Shown here in pieces: positions 35,894 through 44,897 of a stretch of 64,000 nucleotides of DNA. Position numbers and translations under genes: made by a program. Positions within the stretch are counted from its first letter, which is position 1; every line of letters starts with the position of its first letter. The stretch comes from Alsobacter ponti (lineage in GTDB: Bacteria > Pseudomonadota > Alphaproteobacteria > Rhizobiales > Beijerinckiaceae): positions 57,861 to 121,860 of the forward strand of contig NZ_JANCLU010000016.1 in assembly GCF_024294805.1 (NCBI RefSeq), written 5' to 3'. The notes beneath the pieces were generated by a model. That model had not been told where the DNA came from and did not search any database. It saw only the letters and a list, made by a program, of their open reading frames with translations.

Positions 35894-36064
35894 CCGCGTC
35901 CCCCTCGGAATTGCGGGAAAACTTTACCGTTCTTCCCGGCCGGGCGAAAGACGCGCGCCCTCCGGCCGAGCGACGCCGCCGTTCCTGCTTGACATTCGTG
36001 GGCCCGGACCAAAACCCTAGGTTGTCATCCTCCGCTATTCGGGGACCAGGGAGAGGGACGGGCG

Positions 36065-36481
36065 ATGCTTCAGGAATTCAAGAACTTCGCGATGAAGGGC
36101 AATGTCGTCGATCTCGCCATCGGCGTCATCATCGGCGCGGCGTTCGGCAGAATCGTCGAATCCATCGTCAGCGACCTCATCATGCCGATCATCGGAGCGC
36201 TCACCGGCGGCCTCGACTTTTCGAATTACTATTTGCCCCTGTCCAGCGCGGTGAAGACGGGCATGTCCTATGGTGACGCCAAGAAGGCGGGCGCGGTGCT
36301 CGGGTACGGCAACTTCCTCACCGTGGTCGTCACCTTCCTCATCATCGCCTGGGTTCTCTTCCTGGTCGTGAAGGGCATCAACCGGCTGCGCCTCCAGGCG
36401 CTGGCGCCCGACGCGCCCCCGGCCAGCAAGACCGAGGAGCTGCTGACCGAGATCCGCGACCTGCTCGCCGTGCGGCGCTGA
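36065..36481 (+). CDS. mscL: Large-conductance mechanosensitive channel MscL
   Basis: A 138-residue channel subunit with the N-terminal amphipathic [22 protein letters not shown]1 ([21 protein letters not shown] split at 22-42) and TM2 ([19 protein letters not shown]), and a short charged C-terminal helix. It opens under hypo-osmotic membrane tension. GGGAGAGGGA lies upstream of the ATG. It is monocistronic, divergent from the hybrid kinase gene. Confidence 0.97.
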   Translation: MLQEFKNFAMKGNVVDLAIGVIIGAAFGRIVESIVSDLIMPIIGALTGGLDFSNYYLPLSSAVKTGMSYGDAKKAGAVLGYGNFLTVVVTFLIIAWVLFLVVKGINRLRLQALAPDAPPASKTEELLTEIRDLLAVRR

Positions 36482-36580
36482 AGGGCGGGGCGCCAGGGCC
36501 GGCCGGCGGGGTTGCGCAGAATTCAGAAGACGGGCCATCGTCCTCGTGACACAAGAGCCCGCTAATCCAGCGCAAACGCC

Positions 36581-37813
36581 GTGACGGACATGACCCTCGA
36601 CGCCCTTCTTGACCGCGACAACGCACCTTCGCTTCTCGATTTGATCCGCCCGGAGGCGCGCGGCGCGCCGGAGAGCGGCATCGTCGAGGTCGCCAATTAC
36701 GGGCGCGGCCGCCAGGGGCTGATCCCGCTCTGGGTGGGCGAGGGCGACCTGCCCACGCCCGGCTTCATCGTCGACGCGGCCAAGGCGTCGCTCGACGCCG
36801 GCGAAACCTTCTACACCTGGCAGCGCGGCATTCCGGACCTGCGCGAGACCATCGCCCGCTACATGACGGGCGTGTACGGGCCGCTGTTCGGCAAGCCCTA
36901 CGATCCCGAGCGCTTCTATGTCTCGATCGGCGGCATGCACGCCTTGCAAATGGCGCTTCGCATGGTCGCCGGCGCCGGCGACGAGGTGCTGGTGCCCTCG
37001 CCGGCCTGGCCCAACTTCGTCGGCGCGCTCGGCGTCTCCGGCGCGACCCCGGTCGAGGTGCCGATGACGCTCGACCCCGCCCGCGCCAAGGGCGGCTGGT
37101 TCCTCGACATCGACCGACTGGCCGACGCCGTGACGCCACGCACCCGGGTCATCGTCGTCAACTCACCCGCCAATCCGACGGGCTGGACGGCGACGCGATC
37201 CGAGCTGGAGGCCATCCTGGCCCTGGCGCGCCGCCACGGGCTGTGGATCGTCGCCGACGAGATCTACGGCCGCTTCGTCTACGAGGGAGACCGCGCGCCG
37301 TCGTTCCACGACATCATGGACGAACGCGACCGCATTCTCTTCGTCCAGACGCTGTCCAAGAACTGGGCCATGACCGGCTGGCGCGTCGGCTGGCTGGAAT
37401 GCGACCCGGCGCTCGGCCAGACGGTCGAGAACCTGATGCAGTATTCCGCCTCCGGCGTCGCCACCTTCGTTCAGCGCGCGGCCGCGGCGGCGATCGCCGG
37501 CGGCGAATCGTTCATCGCCCTGCAGAAGGACAAGGCGCGCCAGAGCCGCGACATCCTTTGTCCGACGCTCGCGGCGACCGGCCGCGTCCGCTTCGCGGAG
37601 CCGGCGGGGGCGTTCTACCTGTTCTTCTCGGTGGAGGGAGAGCCGGATACGCGGCGGCTGGCGCTACGGCTCATCGACGAGGCGAATGTCGGGCTCGCGC
37701 CGGGCACGGCGTTCGGGGCCGGCGGCGAATCCTACATGCGCCTGTGCTTCGCGCGAAATCCCGCCGACATCGCCGAGGCGGCGCGCCGTCTGGCGCTCGC
37801 CCTCGGGCGCTGA
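36581..37813 (+). CDS. Class I/II PLP-dependent aminotransferase
   Basis: A 410-residue fold-type I aminotransferase. The PLP-binding Lys is in QTLSKNWAMTGWRVGW near residue 265, with NSPANPTGW and VADEIYGRFVYEG segments and a C-terminal Arg in MRLCFARN for the substrate carboxylate. The start is a GTG at 36581 or an ATG at 36590; neither has a clear ribosome site. The substrate cannot be told; aspartate or aromatic amino acids are typical. It is 65 bp upstream of fixL. Confidence 0.9.
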   Translation: MTDMTLDALLDRDNAPSLLDLIRPEARGAPESGIVEVANYGRGRQGLIPLWVGEGDLPTPGFIVDAAKASLDAGETFYTWQRGIPDLRETIARYMTGVYGPLFGKPYDPERFYVSIGGMHALQMALRMVAGAGDEVLVPSPAWPNFVGALGVSGATPVEVPMTLDPARAKGGWFLDIDRLADAVTPRTRVIVVNSPANPTGWTATRSELEAILALARRHGLWIVADEIYGRFVYEGDRAPSFHDIMDERDRILFVQTLSKNWAMTGWRVGWLECDPALGQTVENLMQYSASGVATFVQRAAAAAIAGGESFIALQKDKARQSRDILCPTLAATGRVRFAEPAGAFYLFFSVEGEPDTRRLALRLIDEANVGLAPGTAFGAGGESYMRLCFARNPADIAEAARRLALALGR

Positions 37814-37878
37814 GGCATTTGCGTGTTGCGCCGGACGCGCGGGGCGTGTTCATTGAAGCCAATGGACGGGCTGGTGTC

Positions 37879-39084
37879 ATGAGCGATAGCACCATGACAG
37901 GATCCCCCGAAGCCGGTTCTGTCTCGGACGCTCGTCTCGCGAGCGTGCTGGACACCGCTGTCGATGCGATCCTCGTCATCAACGAGCGCGGGGAGATCCT
38001 TGTCTTCAACAAGGCCTGCGAGAAGCTGTTCGGCTACACGCCGGAGGAGGCGATCGGCCAAAACGTCCGCATGATCATGCCGACGGGCTACGCCGACCGT
38101 CACGAAGGCTACATCGATAATTTCCTGCGCACCGGCCATCGCAAGATCATCGGAATCGGGCGCGAGGTGCATGCCATCCACCGCGACGGCACGGAGTTTC
38201 CGGTGGAGCTCTCGGTCGGCGAGGCGTTCACGCCCGACGGGCGGCAGTTCATCGGCATCATCCGCGACCTGCGGCCGCGCAAGGAGCAGGAGCGGCGCGT
38301 CAACGAGTTGCAGGCCGACCTGGTTCATATCGCGCGGGTCTCGGCCATGGACGAGATGGGCGCGGCGCTCGCGCACGAGCTGAACCAGCCGCTGACCGCC
38401 ATCATGCTCTACCTCCAGGCGGCGACCCGCACCCTGGCCCGCGCCCAAGAGAACCAGGTCGTCCCGGGCGACAGCTTCCGCCAGGTGCTGGACAAGGCCG
38501 TCCACGAGGCCGAGCGGGCGGGCAACATCATCAGCCGCATGCGGCACTTCGTCGAGAAGCGCGACCCTCACCGACGGGCCGTCGACCTCAACGCAGTGGT
38601 CGACGAGGCGGTCGAGCTGACGCTGCTCGGCCAGCGCCTGCCGCCGCGCATCGAGCGCGACTACGGCGAGAACCTGCCCTCGGCGGTCGTCGACCCCGTG
38701 CAGATCCAGCAGATCGTGGTGAACTTGCTGCGCAACGCCTTCGAGGCGGTGCGCGATCGTCCCGGCCCGACAGTCACGATCCGCACTGCACGCGTACGAG
38801 ACATGCTAACCGTGACGGTATCGGACAATGGCCCTGGCCTGAATCCCGGCGTTGTACCTACGCTTTTCAAGGCCTTTTCGACATCGAAAAGGACCGGAAT
38901 GGGATTGGGACTTTCCATTTCACGAACAATCGCCCAGAACCATGCGGGAGATCTCACGGTTGAACCCGGAGGCAACGGCCGCGGAGCGAGTTTCACGCTG
39001 CATCTGCCGGTGACGTCCGCCGTATCGCAGGACGATGACGAGGACAAGGTCGGGGACGTCGCCGCCGGGAAGGCCGGAGCCTGA
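37879..39084 (+). CDS. fixL: Oxygen-sensing PAS-heme histidine kinase FixL
   Basis: A 401-residue soluble kinase. The PAS domain (about 18-132) carries the FixL heme signature: proximal His75 (DRHEGY) and distal Arg95 (IIGIGR), equivalent to His200 and Arg220 of Bradyrhizobium FixL. HisKA follows with phospho-acceptor His166 (AHELNQPL), then an HATPase domain with GMGLGLSIS. Oxygen binding to the heme turns the kinase off. There are no transmembrane segments, as in soluble FixL. It is 45 bp upstream of fixJ. Confidence 0.93.
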   Translation: MSDSTMTGSPEAGSVSDARLASVLDTAVDAILVINERGEILVFNKACEKLFGYTPEEAIGQNVRMIMPTGYADRHEGYIDNFLRTGHRKIIGIGREVHAIHRDGTEFPVELSVGEAFTPDGRQFIGIIRDLRPRKEQERRVNELQADLVHIARVSAMDEMGAALAHELNQPLTAIMLYLQAATRTLARAQENQVVPGDSFRQVLDKAVHEAERAGNIISRMRHFVEKRDPHRRAVDLNAVVDEAVELTLLGQRLPPRIERDYGENLPSAVVDPVQIQQIVVNLLRNAFEAVRDRPGPTVTIRTARVRDMLTVTVSDNGPGLNPGVVPTLFKAFSTSKRTGMGLGLSISRTIAQNHAGDLTVEPGGNGRGASFTLHLPVTSAVSQDDDEDKVGDVAAGKAGA

Positions 39085-39129
39085 CGGCTCGCCGGCCCGG
39101 GGACGATGCAGGAACGCAGGGCATAGGGA

Positions 39130-39750
39130 ATGGCAAACCAAGACAGCGAGATCTTCGTGGTCGACGACGACCCCTCGGTGCGGGACGCACTGCGCGTCGT
39201 GTTCGAGCTCGAAGGGTTCCGCGTCTCCGTGTTTCCAGACGGAGCGGCCTTCCTGGCGGCGATCCGCACACGCTCTCCGGAATGCGTGCTGCTGGACGTC
39301 CACATGCCCGGACGCTCTGGCCTCGACGTGCTGAACGAACTCGGCGTGAACTTCGGCGCGCCGGTGTTCATGATTTCCGGCCAGGGCGACATCCCCATGG
39401 CGGTGGAGGCCATCAAGCACGGCGCCCACGACTTCCTGGAGAAGCCGTTCGACGCCGACACCATCGTCACCCGGGTGCGCGAGGCGCTGGAGGCGCGCGC
39501 CAACCGGGGCGGCCCGAAGTCCGGTGACCCAATCCTCGCGCCCTTCCTGGGAGAGGACCAGTTGACGCCGCGCGAGCGCGAGGTGCTGGAGCGCATCGCG
39601 CTCGGCGCGTCGAACAAGGAGGCGGGGCGCCAGCTCGGCATCAGCCCGCGCACCATCGAGGTGCACCGCGCCCGGATCATGGAAAAACTGGGGGCGCGCA
39701 ACACCGCCGATCTCGTACGAATCGTGTATTCGGACGCGCGCCGCAACTAA
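39130..39750 (+). CDS. fixJ: Two-component response regulator FixJ
   Basis: A 206-residue regulator: a receiver domain with Asp56 (LLDVHMPG) and the conserved Lys in FLEKPF, then a LuxR-type helix-turn-helix (LTPREREVLERIALGASNKE, recognition helix ISPRTIEVHRARIMEKL). Phospho-FixJ normally switches on fixK under low oxygen, which fits the regulator gene 670 bp downstream. It follows fixL directly. Confidence 0.93.
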   Translation: MANQDSEIFVVDDDPSVRDALRVVFELEGFRVSVFPDGAAFLAAIRTRSPECVLLDVHMPGRSGLDVLNELGVNFGAPVFMISGQGDIPMAVEAIKHGAHDFLEKPFDADTIVTRVREALEARANRGGPKSGDPILAPFLGEDQLTPREREVLERIALGASNKEAGRQLGISPRTIEVHRARIMEKLGARNTADLVRIVYSDARRN

Positions 39751-39891
39751 TGGTCGTGTAGATTTCGGAACCGGATACAAAATTGACAGCCATCAGGATT
39801 GCTACCGATAGCTAGGCCGTTACGGCCCGGCTTATGTTGATGCCGGTTTGATAGTGGCGCCGCCGGAGACGTTTCCCCGTTCCTGAGTGGC

Positions 39892-40254
39892 GTGGGCATC
39901 TTGGGCGCTTCCGTGACCGTTCATATCCTCGAAGATGACCCCGGCGTCAGCGACTCCTTGCAGACGTATATGAAGGGGCTTGGCCACGAGGCCGTCGTGT
40001 ACCGCGACGCCGAGAGCTTCTTCGGGCGAGAGCCGCCGGCCGCCTCAGACACCATCATCGTCGACCTGTTCCTGCCCGGCATCGGCGGCGCCAAGGTCAT
40101 CGGCTGGCTCATGGGCCTGAAGAACCCGCCTCGCGTCATCGCGATCAGCGGGCAGGCGCAATCGGTGATCGACCGGCAGTTGTCCGGTGTCGCCGGAAAT
40201 TTTGACATCCTGCGCAAGCCGCTCTCTCCCCACACCATCGCGCAGATGGTGTGA
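39892..40254 (+). CDS. Stand-alone receiver domain protein
   Basis: A 120-residue single CheY-like domain. The acidic pocket (EDD at 14-16), phospho-acceptor Asp58 (IIVDLFLPG), the Ser in AISGQ and Lys109 (LRKP) are all present, so it should be phosphorylated. It has no output domain. It lies between fixJ and the fixK-type gene, so it may drain phosphate from FixL or relay from another kinase. The start is a GTG at 39892 or 39913. A TTGAC-N4-ATCAG sequence (39783-39796) 96 bp upstream weakly resembles an FNR/FixK box. Confidence 0.78.
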   Translation: MGILGASVTVHILEDDPGVSDSLQTYMKGLGHEAVVYRDAESFFGREPPAASDTIIVDLFLPGIGGAKVIGWLMGLKNPPRVIAISGQAQSVIDRQLSGVAGNFDILRKPLSPHTIAQMV

Positions 40255-40418
40255 GGCGCCGGGAATTTCGCCCGGCGGAGCGGTTCATCCGTAGGAACCC
40301 GTAAGTCCGATGCCGGATAGGCGTCGGGTATCCGAAAGGGTAAGAATTGATAATTGCCGAGAACAACCCCCCTGGGTGCGACGGACGTCCCGTTATCCCT
40401 GGTTCCGGAGTATCCCCC

Positions 40419-41153
40419 ATGTCCCTCGATTTCCGGCCTGCTCACGACCACGTCGACAACGATCGGGTTCCGCCAAAGCATGACGCCCGGTGGACGCTGG
40501 GCTTCTCGCGGGACGGCGCCGTCGCGTCTCCGCTCGACCGCGCCACGCGGCACCTCGAGTTCGAGCAACGCTCGACGATTTTCGACGAGGGCGACGACGC
40601 CCGCTACGTGTACGTCATCCTCGAAGGCGCGGTGATGCTGTCCAAGCTGCTGCCGGACGGACGCCGCCAGATCATCGAGCTGCTCGGCCCAGGCGACGTC
40701 TTCGGCGTCACGACCACTCCGGCGCACGATTGCTGCGCCGAGGCGCTGCGCCCCACCCGCATCGTCGCCTACGACCACCACGCCGTGGATGGCTCGGCCT
40801 CGCTCCAGAAGCTCATCACGGAGCGCATGAAGGCCCAGCTCTGCGCCATGCACGATCACGCCGTGCTCCTCGGCCGAAAGTCCGCCATCGAGCGCGTCGC
40901 CACCTTCCTGATGCGCATCGTGCCCGGCCGGGGCGGCGCCGGCTGCCTGGGCCGAACGGAGCGCAACGACCAGGCCAATATCCGCGTGCCGCTGACCCGC
41001 CAGGAGATCGCCGACTATCTCGGCCTGACGCTGGAGACGGTGAGCCGCGCCTTTTCGCACCTCAAGCGCGACGGCCTGCTCGTCTACGGCCGCCACGACG
41101 AGGTGACGATCTGCAACGTCTGCCGGCTCTGCCAGTACACCGGCTCGCACTGA
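40419..41153 (+). CDS. fixK: FNR/FixK-family transcriptional regulator
   Basis: A 244-residue CRP/FNR protein. A cyclic-nucleotide-binding-like barrel spans about 45-130, then the dimer helix and a helix-turn-helix with LETVSRAFSHL (Glu206, Ser209, Arg210), the FNR-type residues that read TTGAT-N4-ATCAA. The N-terminal Fe-S Cys cluster of FNR is absent, as in FixK. Unusually the C-terminus carries three close Cys (CNVCRLC, 232-238), a possible redox or metal site. GGAG lies 10 bp before the ATG. It follows FixL/FixJ and ends at a strong terminator. Confidence 0.88.
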   Translation: MSLDFRPAHDHVDNDRVPPKHDARWTLGFSRDGAVASPLDRATRHLEFEQRSTIFDEGDDARYVYVILEGAVMLSKLLPDGRRQIIELLGPGDVFGVTTTPAHDCCAEALRPTRIVAYDHHAVDGSASLQKLITERMKAQLCAMHDHAVLLGRKSAIERVATFLMRIVPGRGGAGCLGRTERNDQANIRVPLTRQEIADYLGLTLETVSRAFSHLKRDGLLVYGRHDEVTICNVCRLCQYTGSH

Positions 41154-41211
41154 GCGCCGCGTCGGCGAAGGCTGACGGCGAGGCTCAAGGCCCTCGTCCG
41201 AACGATCCGAA

Positions 41212-41234
41212 CCCCGCCGCCCGGCGGGGTTTTT
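41212..41234 (+). terminator. Rho-independent terminator of the fixK gene
   Basis: CCCCGCCG and CGGCGGGG form a perfect 8-bp stem with a minimal loop, immediately followed by five T residues, 58 bp after the fixK stop. Confidence 0.85.
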
Positions 41235-41240
41235 CGTTTG

Positions 41241-41505
41241 CGGTGGGTGACGATCCCGGAGGCGGGGGGAGGATGGCAACTCTCCGGAGCAAAGCCCGAG
41301 CCGCTCAGGTCGCCGGCACCCACCGGTCAGGCGCGAGGCTTCGGCGCTTGTGGCCTGGGTTCTTCAAGGATGGCTCGGTTCAGAGGGACTTGGCGGCTTC
41401 GCCGCCAGTGCGCCGCCGGTCCGCGAGCGCATCTGTATCTCCGCCGATGCCTGGGGGCACGGACGGAAGCGCCCGACACAGCTCCCCCGAGACTGTGCCG
41501 GGCGC
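41241..41505 (+). ncRNA. Candidate structured RNA between fixK and the AbrB-family gene
   Basis: The 570 bp between 41154 and 41723 hold no credible gene but several strong RNA-like pairings: CGGTGGGTG (41241-41249) pairs perfectly with CACCCACCG (41317-41325), enclosing 67 nt with an inner GGAG/CTCC hairpin; TGGCGGC-TTC-GCCGCCA (41391-41407); and a 12-pair hairpin with one mismatch at 41469-41505 (arms GCGCCCG/CGGGCGC and CACAG/CTGTG). It could be a structured 5' leader of the downstream membrane protein gene or a small RNA. I recognise no known riboswitch class, and the strand is assumed. Confidence 0.3.
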
Positions 41506-41665
41506 CCCGGCCCACGGCGGAATCCGCCATGGAGTACGATGTGAAGGCACGCCGGCCCGCCGATTTCGCGAGAGGCGGCGGACCGTTCCGTCGTGTCCGC
41601 AAGGACCCTGTGGAACCGACCTTCACCGTGAGGACATTATTTGACGGCGGGTCGGCTGGGCTGCA

Positions 41666-41679
41666 TTGATCGAGGTCAA
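41666..41679 (+). promoter_or_regulatory. FNR/FixK-type box
   Basis: TTGATCGAGGTCAA matches TTGAT-N4-ATCAA at nine of ten positions and TTGA-N6-TCAA perfectly. It lies 44 bp before the AbrB-family start, 512 bp downstream of the fixK gene. It is close to the start codon, so either the leader is very short or binding represses. Confidence 0.45.
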
Positions 41680-41723
41680 CATCGCCCCTGACGATCCGGT
41701 TTTCCGCCTTTTCGGGTTCCCCC

Positions 41724-42821
41724 ATGTCGCCTGACATCACCAAGGCCCTGCGCACGGGCGCAGGGCAAATCGCGATGCTGGGGGCGGGATTGCTGGGCGG
41801 ATGGCTGTTCAGCCTCATGCACGTGCCCGCGCCGTGGCTGGCGGGGCCGATGACCATCACCGTCTTGCTGGTCGGGCTGCGAATCGCGCCGCCCATGCTG
41901 CCACAGGTGCGGGACGTCGCCATGCTCATGGCCGGCGTGTCGCTTGGCGTGTCGGTGACGCCGGACGCGCTGCACGCGCTGGGGGCCTATCCGGTCAGCC
42001 TGACGCTGCTGTGCGTGGGGATGGTGATGCTGATGGCGGGCTCCAGCCTGGCGCTGACGGTTTTGCGCGGATGGTCGGTGCGCGACGCCTTCTTCGCCTC
42101 GGCCCCCGGCGCTCTGTCCACAGTGCTCGTGATCGCGGTGGAAGAGCGCGCCGACGTTCCGCGAATTGCCGTCGTGCAGATCGTCCGCCTGTTCGTGCTG
42201 ATTCTCGTGCTGCCGGGCATCGTCGGCTCGCTGGCGCCGGCCTTCGACGCCAACCTGCCCCCGCCGCCGACCGTCGATGCTCCGGCGCTGGCGCTGTTGC
42301 TGGCCGCCGCGCTGGTGGGCTGGGCGGCGATGAACCGCATGCGCGTCTCCGCCGACATCATGCTCGGCTCGATGCTGGGCAGCGCGCTGCTGACCGGCAC
42401 CGGCACGCTGAGCGGACAGGTCCCGCCGGCCATCTCCACGCTCGGCTTCGTGCTGGTGGGGTGCTTCATCGGCCAGCGCTTCCGGGGCGTGGAGTGGACG
42501 CTGCTCGTCCGCCTTCTGCCCGATGCGCTGATCGCGGTCGTCGTCGGGCTCGGAGTCGCCGTTGGCATCTCGGCGCTGGTCGAGAAATTGGCCGACGTGC
42601 CGTTCGAGAGCGCTATCGTGGCGCTCGCTCCCGGCGGACTCGAGGCCATGACCATGCTGGCGCTCGCGCTGAAGATCGACCCCGTCTATGTCAGCGTTCA
42701 CCACACGGTCCGCTTTCTCTTCGTCGGCGCGTGGGTGCCGCTGGCGGTGCGGATGTTTCCGAGGCTGCTGGGCGGACGCGGGCGCGCGGACGAACCGAGG
42801 GAGCCGCCGGCGGACCCGTGA
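41724..42821 (+). CDS. AbrB-duplication family membrane protein (AitB/AbrB transporter-like)
   Basis: A 365-residue inner-membrane protein with about ten helices arranged as an internal duplication; each half carries the AbrB-type GLL-GGWLF…PAPWLAGPM or GMLGSALLTG pattern. Often mis-named a transcriptional regulator or ammonia monooxygenase, the family is thought to be a transporter or regulator of transport. The FNR-like box and structured leader upstream suggest oxygen-linked or RNA-level control, which is inference. Confidence 0.82.
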   Translation: MSPDITKALRTGAGQIAMLGAGLLGGWLFSLMHVPAPWLAGPMTITVLLVGLRIAPPMLPQVRDVAMLMAGVSLGVSVTPDALHALGAYPVSLTLLCVGMVMLMAGSSLALTVLRGWSVRDAFFASAPGALSTVLVIAVEERADVPRIAVVQIVRLFVLILVLPGIVGSLAPAFDANLPPPPTVDAPALALLLAAALVGWAAMNRMRVSADIMLGSMLGSALLTGTGTLSGQVPPAISTLGFVLVGCFIGQRFRGVEWTLLVRLLPDALIAVVVGLGVAVGISALVEKLADVPFESAIVALAPGGLEAMTMLALALKIDPVYVSVHHTVRFLFVGAWVPLAVRMFPRLLGGRGRADEPREPPADP

Positions 42822-42919
42822 GCGCGGCGATGCAACGAAGGCCGTTCTGACGGGTTGAATTCTTGACGGAAGCGCACTCGCCGGTTGACGGCGCGTGCGT
42901 CAAACTCAGGGAGACGGAC

Positions 42920-43186
42920 ATGCGGATGGCGGTAGCGGCTTGCGCGGCGGGCCTACTCCTGACGGGTTGCGCCTCGTCGCCACCGACTCCGCCCATGCCG
43001 CTTGTATCGCCCATCGACGGGGAATTCCGGGGCCCGGTCGTGTCGTCGCGCTCGGTGCCGATTTCCCGGCGATACACCGCCTATTGCGAAAGCCGGCCAT
43101 ATCGATGGACGCGCGGCTGGTACCGCGTCTACGGCGACTGCCCGCCGGCCCAGCTCCGGCGCACGACGGTCATTATCCGCAAATAG
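42920..43186 (+). CDS. Small lipoprotein
   Basis: An 88-residue exported protein with a type II signal ending in lipobox LLTGC (Cys17). The mature part is Pro/Ser-rich and then basic and Tyr/Trp-rich, with two further Cys residues (YCESRPY, GDCPPAQ) that may form a disulfide. AGGGAGA gives a strong ribosome site for the ATG at 42920; longer starts add no signal peptide. No family is recognised. Confidence 0.75.
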   Translation: MRMAVAACAAGLLLTGCASSPPTPPMPLVSPIDGEFRGPVVSSRSVPISRRYTAYCESRPYRWTRGWYRVYGDCPPAQLRRTTVIIRK

Positions 43187-43191
43187 CTCGG

Positions 43192-44682
43192 TCAGGAGGC
43201 GGCGACGACCTCGGCGGCGCGCCGCGCGCCCGAGATCAGCAGCGTCGCATAGGCCTGCGCGACCGCGCTCTCGAAACGCGCGTCGGCGGGAAGCTCGGTT
43301 CCGAAGACCGCCTTAATGCCGAGGATCGCCCGCACGCGGGCCAGAGGATCGTTGCCGGCGCGGTTTAGCGCGTCGCGGAAATCGGTCGCCATCGGATCGC
43401 GCACGTCGATCGGCTGGCCTCGTTCGTCGACCCCGCCGACATAGCGAATCCACGCGGCCACCGCGAGGGCGAGGCACGGGATCGGCAGTCCGCGCGCGAG
43501 GCGCTCGGCAATCGTGCCGAGCAGGCGCTGCGGCAATTTTTGCGAGCCGTCCATGGCAATCTGCCACGTGCGGTGGCGAATGGCGGGGTTGGAAAACCGC
43601 ACCAGCAGCGCATCGGCATAGGCGCGCAGGTCGGCGCCGGGCGGCGGCGGAAGGACGGGCGCGATCTCATCGCGCCATAGCCGCACGACATAGGCGCGCA
43701 GCGCCGGCTCGCTCACCGCGTCGAAGATCGTCTCGCAGCCGGCGAGGTAGCCGAGATAGGCGAGCGACGAATGCGAGCCGTTGAGCATGCGCAGCTTCAT
43801 CAGCTCGAACGGCGCCACGTCCTCGACGAGCTGCGCGCCTGCGTTCTCCCAGTCCGGACGTTGGCCGTCGACGAAGTTATCCTCGATCACCCACTGCTTG
43901 AACGGCTCGTGGACGACGGGAGCCTCGTCGGCGAGCCCGGTCAGCCTGGCCACGTCGGCGATGTCGGCCGGCGTGACGGCGGGCACGATGCGGTCGACCA
44001 TCGTGGACGGGAACGCGCCGTGGCGCTCGATCCAGGCGGCCAGGCCGCAATCGCGGGACTGGGCGAAGCTGAGGACCAGACCGCGCACGAGCTCGCCGTT
44101 ATGTGGAAGGTTGTCGCAGCACAGCACGGTGAAGGGTGAATCGCCCGCCTCGCGCCGGCGCTCCAGCGCCTCGACGATGAAGCCGATGGCTGAGCGCGGC
44201 TCGGTCGGGTTCTCGAGATCGTGGACGATGTCGGGATGCGTGTCGTCGAGCCTGCCGGTGGCGGGGTCGTGGCAATAGCCTTTTTCGGTCACCGTCAGGC
44301 TGACGATGCGCGTCTCCGGGGCGCTCATCGCCTCGAGCACTGCGCCCGGATCCTCCGGCGCCACGAGCACGCCGAGCACGCTGCCGATGATACGCGCGCG
44401 CTCGCCGTTCTGGTCTTTCTCCACGGCGGTGTAGAGGCCGCCCTGGGGCTCCAGCCGGTCGCGCTGCTCCGGCCGCTTGAGGCTGACGCCGATGATGCCC
44501 CAGTCGGGCGTAGCCTCGGGCAGCACGTCCTCGGTGTAGATCGCGCCATGCGCGCGGAAGAACGCGCCCAATCCCAGATGCACGATGCCGGGCTTCAGCC
44601 GCTCGCGGTCGTAGGTGGGGCGCGCCGTGCCGGCGAGTGCGTCGATCAAGGTCGCCGGGGAAAGGCGTTGAAGCTGCGGCAT
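43192..44682 (-). CDS. Mannitol/polyol dehydrogenase family (fructuronate reductase-like)
   Basis: A 496-residue polyol-specific long-chain dehydrogenase. The NAD-binding motif is near residue 31 (GIVHLGLGAFFRAH) and the catalytic Lys lies in LMKLRMLNGSHSSLAYLG near 298. It oxidises mannitol, arabitol or reduces fructuronate/tagaturonate with NAD(H). Homology starts at the ATG at 44682, although the frame is open to 44874. It is divergent from the Bug receptor gene; no sugar transporter is adjacent. Confidence 0.9.
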   Translation of the reverse strand: MPQLQRLSPATLIDALAGTARPTYDRERLKPGIVHLGLGAFFRAHGAIYTEDVLPEATPDWGIIGVSLKRPEQRDRLEPQGGLYTAVEKDQNGERARIIGSVLGVLVAPEDPGAVLEAMSAPETRIVSLTVTEKGYCHDPATGRLDDTHPDIVHDLENPTEPRSAIGFIVEALERRREAGDSPFTVLCCDNLPHNGELVRGLVLSFAQSRDCGLAAWIERHGAFPSTMVDRIVPAVTPADIADVARLTGLADEAPVVHEPFKQWVIEDNFVDGQRPDWENAGAQLVEDVAPFELMKLRMLNGSHSSLAYLGYLAGCETIFDAVSEPALRAYVVRLWRDEIAPVLPPPPGADLRAYADALLVRFSNPAIRHRTWQIAMDGSQKLPQRLLGTIAERLARGLPIPCLALAVAAWIRYVGGVDERGQPIDVRDPMATDFRDALNRAGNDPLARVRAILGIKAVFGTELPADARFESAVAQAYATLLISGARRAAEVVAAS

Positions 44683-44897
44683 CGAGCTCGCTCGGGGAAA
44701 GTCGGGCCCATGCACAGGGCGCGCGGCTAACTGCCCTATGCGCATTCCCGTTTCAACCGAATTTTTACATTCGCCCACGAGTTGCATGGCTGCCCCCGCG
44801 TCGGAGCAGAGTGTAGCAGAGGCTGCAACCTCAGATAGAGGCTTGAGCAGCACGGGGCCGGTTTCTACACTCACTGGACATTCGCCAGGGAGACGCC

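Noticed and set aside
32978-35992. 1004-codon plus-strand open frame
   Set aside because: Antisense to the hybrid kinase, which has all kinase and receiver motifs in order.
39815-39827. GGCCG-TTA-CGGCC hairpin after fixJ as a terminator
   Set aside because: The stem is only 5 bp and no T tract follows.
41241-41325. Glycine riboswitch
   Set aside because: Short strings resemble it (GGAGCAAAG, CTCAGG), but the core CACCGAAGG element and proper P1/P2 order are missing. SAM, TPP, cobalamin and c-di-GMP consensus were also not met.
41529-41669. 46-codon plus-strand frame before the AbrB-family gene
   Set aside because: There is no ribosome-binding site, no signal or domain, and it overlaps the FNR-like box.
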